From: Haematococcus lacustris
Taxonomy: Eukaryota > Chlorophyta > Chlorophyceae > Chlamydomonadales > Haematococcaceae
NCBI GenBank assembly: GCA_030144725.1
Contig: JASKMD010000004.1
Location: 2,869,313-2,933,312, forward strand
DNA: 64,000 bases
Direction of reading: 5' to 3'
Shown: positions 11,376 to 26,300 of the stretch, piece by piece
How positions within the stretch are numbered: the first letter of the stretch is position 1
Layout of the letters: every line of letters starts with the position of its first letter
The notes under the pieces: model-generated
The model's database searches: none
What the model saw: the letters and a program-made list of their open reading frames with translations, nothing else
Told to the model about the DNA's origin: nothing
Program-made: the position numbers and the translations under genes

Positions 11376-11635
11376 CCTAAAGCCCCTCAGCGAAACGAAG
11401 GCAACAGTTTGCAGCCCAAAATTGAGCTAGGTCACACGCACTTGTTTGTTCTTCTGTTGAAAATGGCGACGCCGCAGACCTGCCATTTGCGAGCTGAGAG
11501 ATAGGGGTGACACGTTGAGTGTTGTCAGGTTTATAGCGTCGTACAAGGTTGCAGAACTTTGTGTTATCTGCATCCGTTGTATGTTAGCATCATGCATCAT
11601 GTAGCAGCCCCCTCGTCCCTCACTAGGGCCTCCAT
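11376..11635. other. RBM39 upstream region
   Basis: This is the 5' flank of RBM39 (transcribed leftward). No exon is seen. No convincing TATA box was found. Confidence 0.4.
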
Positions 11636-11712
11636 ATGAGCCGGACCGCTAGTGGTCACTAGCAGCCACTAGCGGGAATACTAGGGACCACTAGTGGCCC
11701 GACTTAAATGGT
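11636..11712 (-). repeat. Terminal inverted palindrome of subfamily A element
   Basis: The left arm ATGAGCCGGACCGCTAG and the right arm containing GGCCCGACTTAAAT are imperfect inverted repeats separated by ACTAG/CTAGT-rich sequence. The same palindrome, next to the phrase CCCTCACTAGGGCC, closes the copies at 48168 and 51198 (49081-49154 and 52110-52163), which marks it as the 3' end of the element. Confidence 0.6.
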
Positions 11713-11838
11713 GCTAATGGGCTGGGTGGAGTGAACCCAATGCACATGGACATGGTGCACGAGTGCCTACCATCTACACTATTGCCTGACCACGAGGGCT
11801 ATGTGTAGAGTTGGCATGAAAAGCATACACAGATTGTA

Positions 11839-11852
11839 AGCTGATGACAGCT
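11839..11852 (-). ncRNA. Candidate fRNA hairpin, tail of copy at 11871-12050
   Basis: AGCTG-TCAT-CAGCT on the minus strand, 18 nt after the TAG at 11871-11873. It is identical in four other subfamily A tails. No evidence of transcription is available. Confidence 0.35.
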
Positions 11853-11870
11853 CAGATGGGGGGGCACACA

Positions 11871-12050
11871 CTACTGTGCCTCAGCAGGCTGCCGCTGCTG
11901 CTGGGCCTTGGGTGGCTTGTCTCGCAGCCGCTTGTAGCCTAGGCCTGGGTACTCCTTGCCCTTGGCTGACAGCGCTTCCTGGTCTGGCCAGTAGCACAGC
12001 TCCAGCGGCCGCCATCTGCTTTCCCCAATGCGCTGCATGTTCAGCGCTGC
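11871..12050 (-). pseudogene. Fanzor-like subfamily A, 3' terminal fragment
   Basis: Only the last 60 codons survive: AALNMQRIGESRWRPLELCY through KEYPGLGYKRLRDKPPK to a TAG. Homology stops sharply at 12050, inside RuvC-III, while the 3' tail, hairpin and terminal palindrome are complete. It is another 5'-truncated copy. Confidence 0.75.
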
Positions 12051-13071
12051 AACTTGTTTTCCCCGAGATTTATAAAGTGATTATCATCCCACCATGGTCC
12101 ATGGCACAGCCATGTGCCTCCCACCCCTTATTCCCCGCCGCCTAAGGACACACAGCAGCACCAGGACCCCGTGGTTCCTCAATAGCGACCTTCATGCTGT
12201 GGGCGCCACCCTTATGCACCACAACCTGACCACTGGCATACCAAAGCCTTCCTCCCCCTCCTGTTGCCCAGCTTGCCTCTCACAGCACCACCCTCATCAG
12301 CCAAGCGGGCAGCGAGCCCAGCGGGCAGCATCATGTAGCAGCACCATGTAAACGCAATGTAGGCCTGTATTGCTCTCATGCCAGGTTCGGCTCAATGTTG
12401 CCATTAGCTTCTTGATCTTTTCTCAATGGGGAATTCAGGCACTGTAGGTGCAGGGCATGCATGACACGCAGTTGCCCCTTGCCGAGCTTGCATTCGCACC
12501 AGGCAGCCACACCAGGCTACCTCTGCATGTGCATACTGAAGCAACTCCCTGAGTCACCCCCCTGGGACAGCTTAACTTGTGCAAGTGCGCCTTCTCCCCT
12601 GGTCATCTGGTACAAGGCGGGGCGACAACGCATTACCAATGGAACCCCACAAGCATGGCTGGCTTTCACAATGGCAGTTGAACTGCCTCCCTACACCCTC
12701 CTTAGTGTAACAACTACTACTACCCATTACTCAGAAAACACCTTCAGCTCACACGGGCCTCACAACACATCCAGCCTCCCCGACTGCCTGGCAGCCGCTC
12801 AAGGCACTAGCGCCTCCTGATTGACACGGAGCTCCCCAACTGGAACTTGCCAGCCCACCCTGTCAATCTACTACTTGGTCCATTCCTGCTTGGCAGCATG
12901 TCCACTGGGTCGCAACACACGCCAACCTGAGTGGGTTTCCACTCAACCAGTCACATGTATCTCATGAGCCTTTCCTGACAGCTGGCTACCAGAGTGGTGC
13001 GCGCCGCGCTGTGAGGCCAGGTAGGCATACGCTTCAGGGTGGCACGATGTCATGCCGCTGGGAGCGGGCAC
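12051..13071 (+). other. Possible decayed Ty3-type pol remnants; otherwise no gene
   Basis: Around 12170-12235 the plus strand reads PWFLNSDLHAVGATLMH, resembling the start of a retroelement RNase H (usual form F.L.TDAS..A.GA.L.Q). Around 12465-12530, with frame changes, LPLAELAFAPGSHTRLP resembles the integrase motif LP.AE.A.N...H.ST. The two are in the order expected of a Ty3-like pol but heavily broken. The region also holds whatever separates the end of the dynein half-gene from RBM39. I see no dynein AAA3-AAA6 sequence here. Confidence 0.25.
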
Positions 13072-13500
13072 TTGCCAGCTGAGATGTCTTTGCACACCGT
13101 GGTGACGTAGCCATTAAGCATGGCCCACGCGCGGTCGTTCATGCGCTCGCGCAGCAGGGCCAAGGCTTTCCGAGTCTGGATATACACAGGGATGCAGGAG
13201 ATCGAACGTTTGCTTCAGTTGACCCTAGCCAGTGCCATCTTGTACAGGGTTTAGTGGCAGTGGCCACTGATCATGGTGGTATTTGGTGCATGCACTCCCA
13301 GGCATGTGTACCACTTGTCGTGCTGTGCAAGTCCAGCCATCAGTCACTGCAATGCCTCACCTTCAAGATGTCAGCTGCAGGCATGCGTGCCACTCGCAGC
13401 ATCACGTCTATCTCCTCCTCACCATCATCTTGCAGGAACACTGCATCAGGTGTGAGGAAGGAGAAGGCCTGCGACGAGTATGCACACAGGGCCAGGGCCA
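13072..13500 (-). CDS. Possible last dynein exons before the gene breaks off
   Basis: Two exon-like stretches with splice sites follow the assembly gap: 13361 into the gap (FSFLTPDAVFLQDDGEEEID ... PAADILK) and 13072-13175 (TRKALALLRERMNDRAWAML). I assign them to the dynein gene only by position and strand; I could not match them to a specific dynein segment. No later dynein domain follows on this side. Confidence 0.35.
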
Positions 13501-14000
13501 NNNNNNNNNNNNNNNNNNNNNNNNNNNNNNNNNNNNNNNNNNNNNNNNNNNNNNNNNNNNNNNNNNNNNNNNNNNNNNNNNNNNNNNNNNNNNNNNNNNN
13601 NNNNNNNNNNNNNNNNNNNNNNNNNNNNNNNNNNNNNNNNNNNNNNNNNNNNNNNNNNNNNNNNNNNNNNNNNNNNNNNNNNNNNNNNNNNNNNNNNNNN
13701 NNNNNNNNNNNNNNNNNNNNNNNNNNNNNNNNNNNNNNNNNNNNNNNNNNNNNNNNNNNNNNNNNNNNNNNNNNNNNNNNNNNNNNNNNNNNNNNNNNNN
13801 NNNNNNNNNNNNNNNNNNNNNNNNNNNNNNNNNNNNNNNNNNNNNNNNNNNNNNNNNNNNNNNNNNNNNNNNNNNNNNNNNNNNNNNNNNNNNNNNNNNN
13901 NNNNNNNNNNNNNNNNNNNNNNNNNNNNNNNNNNNNNNNNNNNNNNNNNNNNNNNNNNNNNNNNNNNNNNNNNNNNNNNNNNNNNNNNNNNNNNNNNNNN
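13501..14000. other. Assembly gap (500 N)
   Basis: Exactly 500 unspecified bases lie inside the dynein gene, just after the AAA2 segment ending [11 protein letters not shown]. The true gap length is unknown. Confidence 0.99.
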
Positions 14001-14027
14001 GCTGATGGTGCCCGTCACACCCCCTAC

Positions 14028-16388
14028 CATGCCGCAGCGTGACACTGTTGCGGGTGATGCCACCGCCAGGTCCTCCACCTCGAACATCATGGTCATGGGG
14101 GCGCTGAGCTGGATGATCTCCCCGGACACCAGGCACAGCTTCTTGTTGTCGTCCAGCACCGTGTTCATGTTTTCAATCTACACAGTCCCAGACCAGGTAG
14201 GGCAGCTGACCGGTCAGCCGCAATGCGCCCCACATAGGGACGAGGCTAGCCTGGATGGCTGGCCTAGATGCTGTTTGGTGAAGGTGAGGTCCTGTTTGGT
14301 GCAGGTGAGGCTGGAGGTGAGGGTGAAAGGGGGAGAGAGGGGGGGTGGCATGGGAGGGGAGGGGAGGGGAGGGAAGGGGAGGGGGGACTTACTGTGCATC
14401 AGTGGGTTTTTTTTCGTTTGGCGAGTTTAAAATTTATAGCGCAAAGTGACATGGCCCAGGCTTATACCCTCAAATTCATAGCTCAGACATACTTGGCTTC
14501 ATTAAAAATATACAGCGCAGGTGCACAATTTAGCGAAACTTTCATAAAACCGCCGGTCAAAGGTCGCTTTCATAGCGCGATGCGCAACAGCGCACTTCGC
14601 AAAGCGACCATTTCATAGCGCAAAGCGACCTCTAAAATATACCATTTCATAGCGAACGCTATATATAGCGCGAAAAAAAACTGCTGTGCATCAGAGCTGC
14701 TGGCAGCCATGGCAGTGCAATGAGTGAGAGGGTGGGAGGTCAGGGACGGGCAAGCAGGCCACACACCCAGACGGCGTCGACTGGGCCATCAAACATGATC
14801 CACTTCTTGTCGGGTCGAGGGTCCTGGCAACCACACACACAGACACACATACAGACATGCACACACATACAGACACACACACATCTTGGCACCAGGCAAT
14901 GGTAAGGAATCATGGGCTGAGTGATGCTATGCTACTGCTGCTGGCAGCAATGGTCATGCTGACGATGGCAGATGACAGACAGCACACACCACCCACAGGG
15001 CCACGCTAGCCACACATGGAGCATATCTGCAGATGTCAGGAGCCTTGGCCCCAGCCTGGCCTCTGTCGTCGCACCTCAGAGCACTCGCGCATGTAGCAGG
15101 CCAGCACGCCGTCCGTCCACTCGTGCGTGTTGATGTCAAACTCGCCGTACAGCTGGCCCATGGTGATGCTCTTGGGGTTCAGTGCAACCACACGGACCTG
15201 GAATTGCAGGACAGCAATGCCAGCGAGGTTGGGTCAGATTGAGGGGTGGGGAGGGGTGGGGTGGGGTGGGGTGGGGTGGGGTGGGGTGGGGTGGGGTGGG
15301 GTGGGGTGGGGTGGGGTGGGGTGGGGTGGGGTGGGGTGGGGTGGGGTGGGGTGGGGTGGGGTGGGGTGGGGTGGGGTGGGGTGGGGTGGGGTGGGGTGGG
15401 GTGGGGTGGGGTGGGGTGGGGTGGGGTGGGGTGGGGTGGGGTGGGGTGGGGTGGGGTGGGGTGGGGTGGGGTGGGGTGGGGTGGGGTGGGGTGGGGTGGG
15501 GTGGGGTGGGGTGGGGTGGGGTGGGGTGGGGTGGGGTGGGGGGTGGGGAAAGGGGTGGGGTGGGGTGAGATGGGTCGGGTCGGGTCGGGTCGAGTATAAA
15601 TGCACCTGCCCCAGAATCTGCTGCATGCCCTGAGCAGTACCAGCCAATCTGAGTCTTCCAACCATGCTGCTGCCTCCTGCTTCGTGCCTGCAGTAGGGGG
15701 TAGCTACACCCACCTTTTCATACTTCTCATTCCCTGCCATGTTGAGTTTGGTCATAGCCCGTTGCAAGCTGCGGTAGCAGCAGGTCTTGCCTCCCATGGT
15801 TGGCCCTACCAGCATCAGCCCGTGGCGCACAATGGTTGTCTCATACAGCTGGATCACCTGCACCACAATGCAGGCAAGACCCTAGGGGCATTTGCTGCCC
15901 TCCACTTCTGACCAGTTTATGGCCCTTTTTTTAGCTGTGGCTGCAACGAGCAGTGCAGCTTAAACTCGCATGGCCGCATGGGCTGTGCTCAATGTGCTGC
16001 GTGTGTTCCCACACCACTGTCTGATCACCTGTGCCAGACAGCAATGGTCGTCATGCAGGGCTAGTGCGGTCGACTCCCTTGCTTTCATGTCCTGAGGCGA
16101 TCCCGACTGCCTGGCATCTGCCCCATGACCGTGCGTACCTTGTCTACGAATGGCTGAACGCTCTGTATGCCCATCTCCTGGCACGATTCCTCCAGCGCCT
16201 GCAGCAGCGCTTTGTAGTCAACCTGCACACGGCAATGGACCATGCTGGCAGGTCACCAGGTAAGGGTTAGGGTTAGGTGAGACGGCAGTGACATCTCATA
16301 TAGACAAGCATGGCAACAATGGCAGCAACAATGCTACGAAGACGACGCGTTGGCTCATGGCAGCGGCACTATTTGTAGATGCTGTTGA

Positions 16389-16420
<32 letters not shown>

Positions 16421-16722
16421 TACTGCTGTTGTTGCTGCTGCTGCTCCTGCTGCTGCTGTTGCTGCTGCTGCTGCTCCTACTGCTGTTGTTGCTGCTGCTG
16501 CTCCTGCTGCTGCTGTTGCTGTTGAGCTGCATACCTCTGGCGGCTGCACCCCAGGAAAGAGGTCGGTGATGATGCCGTTGAAGAGGGGGAGGTCATGTGA
16601 CAGGAACTTCGGGTAGTTGACATCACGCAGCGCGCGCAGCAGCAGCACGTCCTCGTTCTCATCTGGGAACTCGCGCTTCAGGTTGCCAGCAGCCGTGATC
16701 ACGCTCTTCACGGCGCGCATGC
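14028..16722 (-). CDS. Dynein heavy chain, AAA1 small domain and AAA2
   Basis: Exons: 16535-16722 ([20 protein letters not shown] ... ITDLFPGVQ), 16139-16222, 15714-15857 (AAA2 P-loop GPTMGGKT), 15075-15197 ([17 protein letters not shown]), 14767-14823 ([14 protein letters not shown], Walker B-equivalent region), 14028-14177 ([15 protein letters not shown] ... [11 protein letters not shown]). AAA2 of axonemal dyneins binds nucleotide in a mainly structural role. The motif spellings fit the single-headed inner-arm class (DNAH1/3/6/7/12 type), but I cannot name the isoform. Introns carry a GGGGT array, an interrupted CTG repeat and a MITE. Confidence 0.85.
14403..14683. mobile_element. MITE-like element with exact 11-bp terminal repeats
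   Basis: GTTTTTTTTCG at 14406-14416 is repeated exactly inverted at 14671-14681. Outside lie exact 11-bp direct repeats CTGTGCATCAG at 14392-14402 and 14684-14694, a likely target duplication. The 280-bp interior is AT-rich against a GC-rich background and contains several TAGCGCAAAGCGAC-like sub-repeats in both orientations. No coding capacity. It lies in a dynein intron. Confidence 0.75.
15246..15541 (+). repeat. (GGGGT)n array, about 59 units
   Basis: A nearly perfect pentamer array in the intron between dynein exons 15075-15197 and 15714-15857, followed by degenerate units and four GGGTC-like units at 15573-15592. Confidence 0.97.
16261..16277 (+). repeat. Short interstitial telomere-like run
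   Basis: TAAGGGTTAGGGTTAGG, about two and a half TTAGGG units, in a dynein intron. Similar short runs occur at 49979-49992 (inverted) and, as TTTAGGG-like, at 58825-58845. Confidence 0.6.
16387..16527 (+). repeat. Interrupted (CTG)n repeat in dynein intron
   Basis: CTG units interrupted by CTC and TTG, with an internal repeat of about 60 bp (CTCCTACTGCTGTTGTTG blocks). A separate CAG run lies at 16843-16882 in the neighbouring intron. Confidence 0.9.
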
Positions 16723-16841
16723 CTGTGCAAAGCAGGTACAACCGGCATGGTATTTGACAACAGCGCTAAGAGTTGGGCTGTGCACAGCGGCTCTCGGCTT
16801 GAAGCAGCCAGAGTGCCCACGTGACCAGCTGCACAGCCCTG

Positions 16842-16883
<42 letters not shown>

Positions 16884-16911
16884 GCAGCAGCAGGCGGGAG
16901 TTGTAGCGCAC

Positions 16912-19968
<3,057 letters not shown>

Positions 19969-20445
19969 CTGCACAGGTCAAGGGGTGCCCATGCAAGCTT
20001 GATGGCCATGCAAGCATGATGGCCATGCAAGCGCAACATAATAGTGTGAGAAGCGGAGCGAAGCCGGGTGCCCCAGCTCTACTATGGTCCCTCACCCTCT
20101 GTCCCTGAGCTGAGGGTGTGGCCGGCCCTGATTCATAAGCATCAGGCTTCTGGAGCAGGCTGCAGCTGCCTCTGCCAGCAGCGACATGATGTTGCTGCTG
20201 CTGCTGCTGGTGGTGTCTGCCGGGAGCTCCATAATGTTTGCTGCTGCTGGTGGCGCTGCGTCTGCATCAACCCCTTGTTTGGCAATCGCCATGTCATGGT
20301 GTTGGTGATGACCCTGCATCCCAGGCTCCTCCCACACTCGCTTATCCACCAGCCGCCCAGCCTCCCACTCTTTTGGCCGCCTGCTCAGCTGCCCAGCCCC
20401 CCTGTGCTCCCAGCCTCCCCTGTGGACCACCACCACCACAGCCAC

Positions 20446-23296
20446 CTGCATGACGTCTCGCGCGTGCACGTCCACCGTGATCAGCGCGCCCAGAGTGAGC
20501 CGGTCCTGGCCGCTGAGCCGGCCCCGCACCATGTCCGTGAGGTCCAGCAGATCCTGGTTGCACTTCTCAGCGTACGCACCCACAGCCCCAGCTGCACGGG
20601 GAGGAGGCAGTGGGAGGCGCGGTGCAGGCCAGGGCCAGATCCCGAAGCAGGCTGGGCAGGGAGTGGGTTGAGGGCGTAGGGGTGGCGGCTACGGGACAGG
20701 GGCAGGGGTGTGCCAAGCAGCAGTGGGAGGGGCAGGCTGGTGTGAAGGTGTATGGCTCACCAGCGATGGCGTCCTCTGCCTCCTTGGACCAGTAGATGGC
20801 GCTGACAGCCAGCACCACCATGGCTGCCCAATCCCTCACCCAGTCCGGCCTGCGCTTGCTGGCGTATGCCTGCCGCCGCCACCACCACCACCACCACCAC
20901 CATCACCACCGTTACCACCATTATTACCAATAACAACAAGCGCATTGCAGCTATGCCCTGGTGCAGGCATATAAGACTATGCTATGGCTCACAGGAGTGT
21001 AGTCTGCAGCCCACCAAGCAGTCTACACAGCAGTCTACACAGCCGTCTACACAGCAGCAGCAGCGGCAGCGGCAGCAGCTGTGGTGGCAGTGTGAACAAG
21101 TGCGACAGCAGCAGCAGAGCGGCAGCCGCACCTTGAGGCTCTCCAGGACCTGGTGCCGCACACTGGCCCGCATGCGCCGCTCAACCTCACCCAGCCAGGC
21201 CTCCACATTGCCTGCGGCACACCCAGGCGGCAGGGGAGGGGCAGGAGGCAGGGGAGACACCAGCTGGTCATTACAGTGTTTCTACCTGTACGTCAGAGCT
21301 CTGGTGTCTAGCAAGGTGCCAGCAAGGTGGTGGCGGCCAGCAAGTTAGGAAACACAGTCAGGGTCGCGCACGGTGCTTGTCAGCACTGCCAGGTGGGAGA
21401 AGGGCTGGGGAGCAGGCAGGGTACGACAGGGGACACGGCAATGGTGATGATGTCCCCCATGACCTCATGGCCTGCCTCACCAGTGGGCATCATCGGCTTG
21501 TCAAACGGCACCTTCTCCCGCTCCTTGGAGTTCATGGCCGTGATCTCCAGGTTGGGTTGGAAGTCCAGCGTCTCAATGGCCTCAAAGCACTTGCGCAGGT
21601 GTGGCTGAACCGCCAGCGGGTTCTTGGTCTGGCTCAGGATCTGGAGCAGCTCGTCGTTGGAGAGGAAGAAGAAGCTGCGTGCAGCAGGGCAGCAAGGGCA
21701 GGAGGGTGATGAAGAGGCATTGAGCTGGGTGAGGAGGGGAGCAGGGCCAAGATGGGTTCAGCAGGGTAGTCTTGCACCCCCTCCACTGTCAACCCAACCC
21801 TGAGGGACCCCCCTTAGGAGCCCCCCTGATGGCCCCACTCCAAGAGGGTTGGGTGCCGCAGGGTAGTCTTGACCTCTGAAGCGCGGTCCTCCTTGTGCAC
21901 GTTTCCTAACTTTTCAGCGAGCATAGCACAGTGGTGTGGTGGTGCCGCGCCTGTGGGTCAGCTGAAGTGCACTGGGTGCCTGACTGGGTGCTGCCCTGCC
22001 CTGCCCTGCCCTGCCCGCCTGTCTGCCCGCACCCCTGGCCCCCCGCCCCAGTATGCACCGTGCAAAGGCTAGTCGCTTGGTCTCCAGGTAGTCCGCCAGC
22101 CCCTTCTGCACACTCTCGAGCAGCTTGTTGGCCTCCACGAACTGGTCCAGCAGCTTCTGGTTGCCGCACACCTGGGCACCCCCCGGGGAGCAGGCAGGTA
22201 GGGGAGGAGGGGCAGGCAGTGAGGGGAGGAGGGGCAGGCAGGGAGGGGAGGAGGGGCAGGCAGGTAGGGGAGGAGGGGCAGGCAGGGAGGGGAGGAGGGG
22301 CAGGCAGTGAGGGGAGGAGGGGCAGGCAGGGAGGGGAGGAGGGGCAGGCAGTGAAGGGAGGAGGGGCAGGCAGGTAGGGGAGGAGGGGCAGGCAGGGAGG
22401 GGAGGAGGGGCAGGCAGGGAGGGGAGGAGGGGCAGGCAGGTAGGGGAGGAGGGGCAGGCAGGTAGGGGAGGAGGGGCAGGCAGGTAGGGGAGGTTGGAGA
22501 GGGACAAGCAGGGTGGGATGGGATAGGGCGATAGAGGGCAGAGGAGGGGGGTGACGGATAAGGAACAGGAGAAGAGGGTAGGAAGGGAAAGGTGGAAAGG
22601 ATCACAAGAGCCAGATTAAGGGTGAGGGCTGCGACTCACAGGCTGCATGTGGGCAGGTGGTCTCCCCAGCGTGGTATGTGTAGGTCAAAGTAGGGGCAGA
22701 GCCCAGTCCCAGCAGGCGTCCTCCCGTTGCTTACAGCCCGCCTGCCTAGCTGCCATCCCAGAATCAGCTGCTGCCTGCTGCCTGGCTCTCTCCCCCCTGC
22801 CCGCCCTACCTGCTACTACCCGCCTGGTCCCCACCTTGAGCACCAGGGGGTTGCGCTTGGCCGTGTCGGTGGTCTTGCGCCACATGCGGTCCACGGTGGC
22901 AAAGCGCTTGCCCTCCAGGGGCAGCTGCTGCATGATGTCCTCGCTGCTGAAGATGGGCTCCAGGTACATCCAGGAGCGCTGCAGGGTCAGCCACTGGTCC
23001 AGGATCTCTGACACCTGCACATGGCGTCCCACATCACTCCCACCCTCACTCCCACTCTCACTCCCACCCTCACTCCCACTCTCACTCCCACCCTCACTCC
23101 CTTCCCTACCCACCATTGCTTTCTCTCACACACTAGCACACATACGTAGGGTACGGTCAATGGGCTGCCTGGTTCGCCTGATGAATGCTTTACCTACTGC
23201 AGCTGTGCCTATGGCCTGAGTCACCCCTCTGCCTGGGAGGGCAACGACTACTCAAGCCTGATCTTTAAGCGGCTGCGAGATTGCCGGCCAAGGCAA

Positions 23297-23329
<33 letters not shown>

Positions 23330-26300
23330 TGCTACGTCAGCATCAGCAGCCTGTGGTACAGCACTTTTGTTTCTATAACTCTGTGTCTGCATGATGCAGT
23401 GTGCAGTGTGCATGGGTGGGTCTAGGTGGGTGGGTCTAGGTGGGATGGGAGGACAGAAGTTGTGTGCAGGGTAGAAGTTGTGTGCAGGGTAGAAGTGTCG
23501 CCGTCCAGCAATGGTCGTACCAGAGTGAGTTGTTGCTCCCATTTCATGATGCGCTCCTCAAACGGCTTCTTGTAGGGCGAGAAGGTCATGGACTGCGTCA
23601 TCACGATGTGATCGTCCAGCTGCTGGCTCACAGCGTCCTCCACCTGCAGCAGCCATGCAGGAGCACTGCTCCAGCACCGTGAGGCTGCCATGGGGCAGCT
23701 GCTGCAAGGCAAGGCGCAGGGCCCTGGTGTAGGGGACCAGAGCACAGCGGCAGCACCGTGGAGGACAGCAGGAGGCAGGGCGGAGGCAAGGAAGGCAGGC
23801 CAGGGCCAGACCGGCTGGCAGCACACCAGGGCGTGTGGCAGGTGGTTGGGTCATGCTTGTTGTAGCATGCTTGGTGATTGCAGGCAAGGCGGCAGCGGCG
23901 TAGCGCAGCAACTAGGCCATCCCATCCCATCCCATCCCATCCCATCCCATCCCATCCCATCCCATCCCATCCCATCCCATCCCATCCCATCCCATCCCAT
24001 CCCATCCCATCCCATCCCATCCCAGCTTTTACCTTGATAATGTAGGTCTTTGACTCCCTGTAGTCCAGCACCTGCAGCTCAGCCGCCTCCCACTCACGCT
24101 GCATCTTCTCCAGGGCCTTCTCAATGCTGTACTCCTTGCCCGCGACATCAGCCACACGGGAAATGACCTGCAGATCCCGAGTCCGGCACGGGCAGTGGGC
24201 AGGTGGGTGGACTGAGCGGTGTGTGTGTGGGTGTTTGCGCAGGCAGGCAGGCAGGCAGGCAGGCTGAGGGTCCGCATGAGGCCAGTGAGTCATGAGGGTT
24301 ATTCTGGGGTTGACCCAGGAACGGTGTGACATTGGTGCAGCTTTCAGCATTCCATGGTGGACTCAGCGATCACAGACACGGTGCCACAAGGTATGCGGGG
24401 GCTGAGGGAGGGGGTATGTGACATGTGCATTGCTGGGTGCATTGCTTCTGGACTACTGGGCAGGAGACCTGGGCAGGAGACATTGAGTTTCTTGCTGGTG
24501 GGCAAGCCAGGGTGGCGGCTGCCTCAGGTCACTCCTTTGGCCCCACATCACACTTTAGGTGCTGGCTGCATTGGGTGGGTCCTGCTAGGCGGGTGAGGCA
24601 CGCACATCAATGTGCCGCAGTAGGTTCATGGACTGCGCTTTCTTGATGGTGAAGTTTTTGTCGGGGTGGAAGTGGAAGCCCAGCTGTGCACTGAGCTGGT
24701 CCCAGTGGCGGGGCCGCATGCCTGGGTTGCGCAGGGCCTGCGGACACAGCGGGCACACACACTTGCCCGCTGGATGAGGGGGAGGGGGAGGGGGAGGGGG
24801 AGGGGGAGGGGGAGGGGGAGGGGGAGGGGGAGGGGGAGGGGGAGGGGGAGGGGGAGGGGGAGGGGGAGGGGGAGGGGGAGGGGGAGGGGGAGGGGGAGGG
24901 GGAGGGGGAGGGGGAGGGGGAGGGGGAGGGGGAGGGGGAGGGGGAGGGGGAGGGGGAGGGGGAGGGGGAGGGGGAGGGGGAGGGGGAGGGGGAGAGGGAG
25001 GGTCTGCATTCATGTGCCAGTCGCCGACCTGGATGAGGGGCACGTAGGGCTTGAATCCCTCCACCTCCTGCCGAATGACTTCGCAGTTCTCAGAGTTCTT
25101 GTCCAAGCCCCGCTGACTGAGCACCTTGCCAGTCTTGAACATCACCTGCAGTCCCAGGTGGTGTGTGCAGCCGGGCTGGGTGCAGCAGAGCAGGCTGGGT
25201 GTAGAAGGAGTGGCAGCAACGCCAGGGATGAAAAGGGCACATGGCGGAGCTGGACACCAGGAGATGAAACCCTTCCCTTGGCTGACCCTCACCACCCTCA
25301 CCACCTCATTGTGCTCTTTTGTCAGTGTCAGTGAGGATGGTGATGAGGGTGACTGGCACAGCTGCATGAACCTATGTTGGCAGCACCCAGCCCAGCGGCA
25401 GCGGTCATGGTGATGGTGGTGATGCCAATGGTGGTGGTGGTGGTGGTGGTGGTGGTGGCGGTGGCGGGTGGTGGTGGTGGTGGTGGTGGTGGTGGTGGTG
25501 GTGGTGGTGGTGGTGGTGGTGGTGTTTGCAGAGGCAGAGGCGCTTACCTTGTAGGCATTCACCACCTCCCGCTCCACCACCTCCCCGTCCAGCTTCTCCC
25601 ATGAGTCGTTCATCCAGGACTGGAAGTTGGACTATGGCCAGGCAGGGCAGCAGCCATCGCAAGGCAGGTCAGCGGATGCAGGGCAGCATCAGGCCCAAGG
25701 CAGGGACAGGAAATGGACCAGGGCTGTCCTGGCAGCTGCTGACCAAGTCGATAGCTCTATGGCTAGCCCTTTGCCAGGCCTGGACTCAGCAGTTCACAGA
25801 GAACGTCGGCCCTGACAGTAAGTGCAGCTGCAACATGCAAAGCTCACCTTGTCCTGCCCCCCTGACTAAAGCAAGGCAAGCACACACGAGTGGAACACCA
25901 CGAGTGGAATGAAAATACACAGTGCCAGATACATGGGGCGTGAGTAGGGGCATGGGAGGCACGGTGGGATGTGGGAAGGTGATGAACTTGACAGCGGGCG
26001 AACATGAGTACCTAGAACTAAGCACCGCCGGGGGCGCTCGTGCACATCGAAACAGCAGGCGCTTGTGCGGCGGTGTGAGTGGAGCGCGACCGGCCGCTTA
26101 CCCGCCACGCGGCTGCGACCGTCCAAAACTGACAGAACGGCTCGTATTGCTCGACCAGCTTGCGCACGCCAGAGTAGTCCGTAAGAGGCACGCCCAGCAG
26201 CGCCTCGCGGCCGTTGAAGGTGTTCGCGTCCGCATCCGCCTGCTTCAAGTGAGCTTCGAGGGCTCGCGCCTGTGGGTCAACCACCAGCTGCCAGATGTCG

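Noticed and set aside
13254..14430. ORFs running through the N gap
   Set aside because: Their continuity is created by undefined bases.
22196..22496. CRISPR-like appearance of regular G-rich units, also at 42960-45000
   Set aside because: Units are contiguous without unique spacers, and the genome is clearly eukaryotic. These are minisatellites.
25925..26025. Possible small gene in the dynein intron near 25780-26100
   Set aside because: No start context, conservation or splice partners. It is ordinary intron sequence next to exon 26102-26287.
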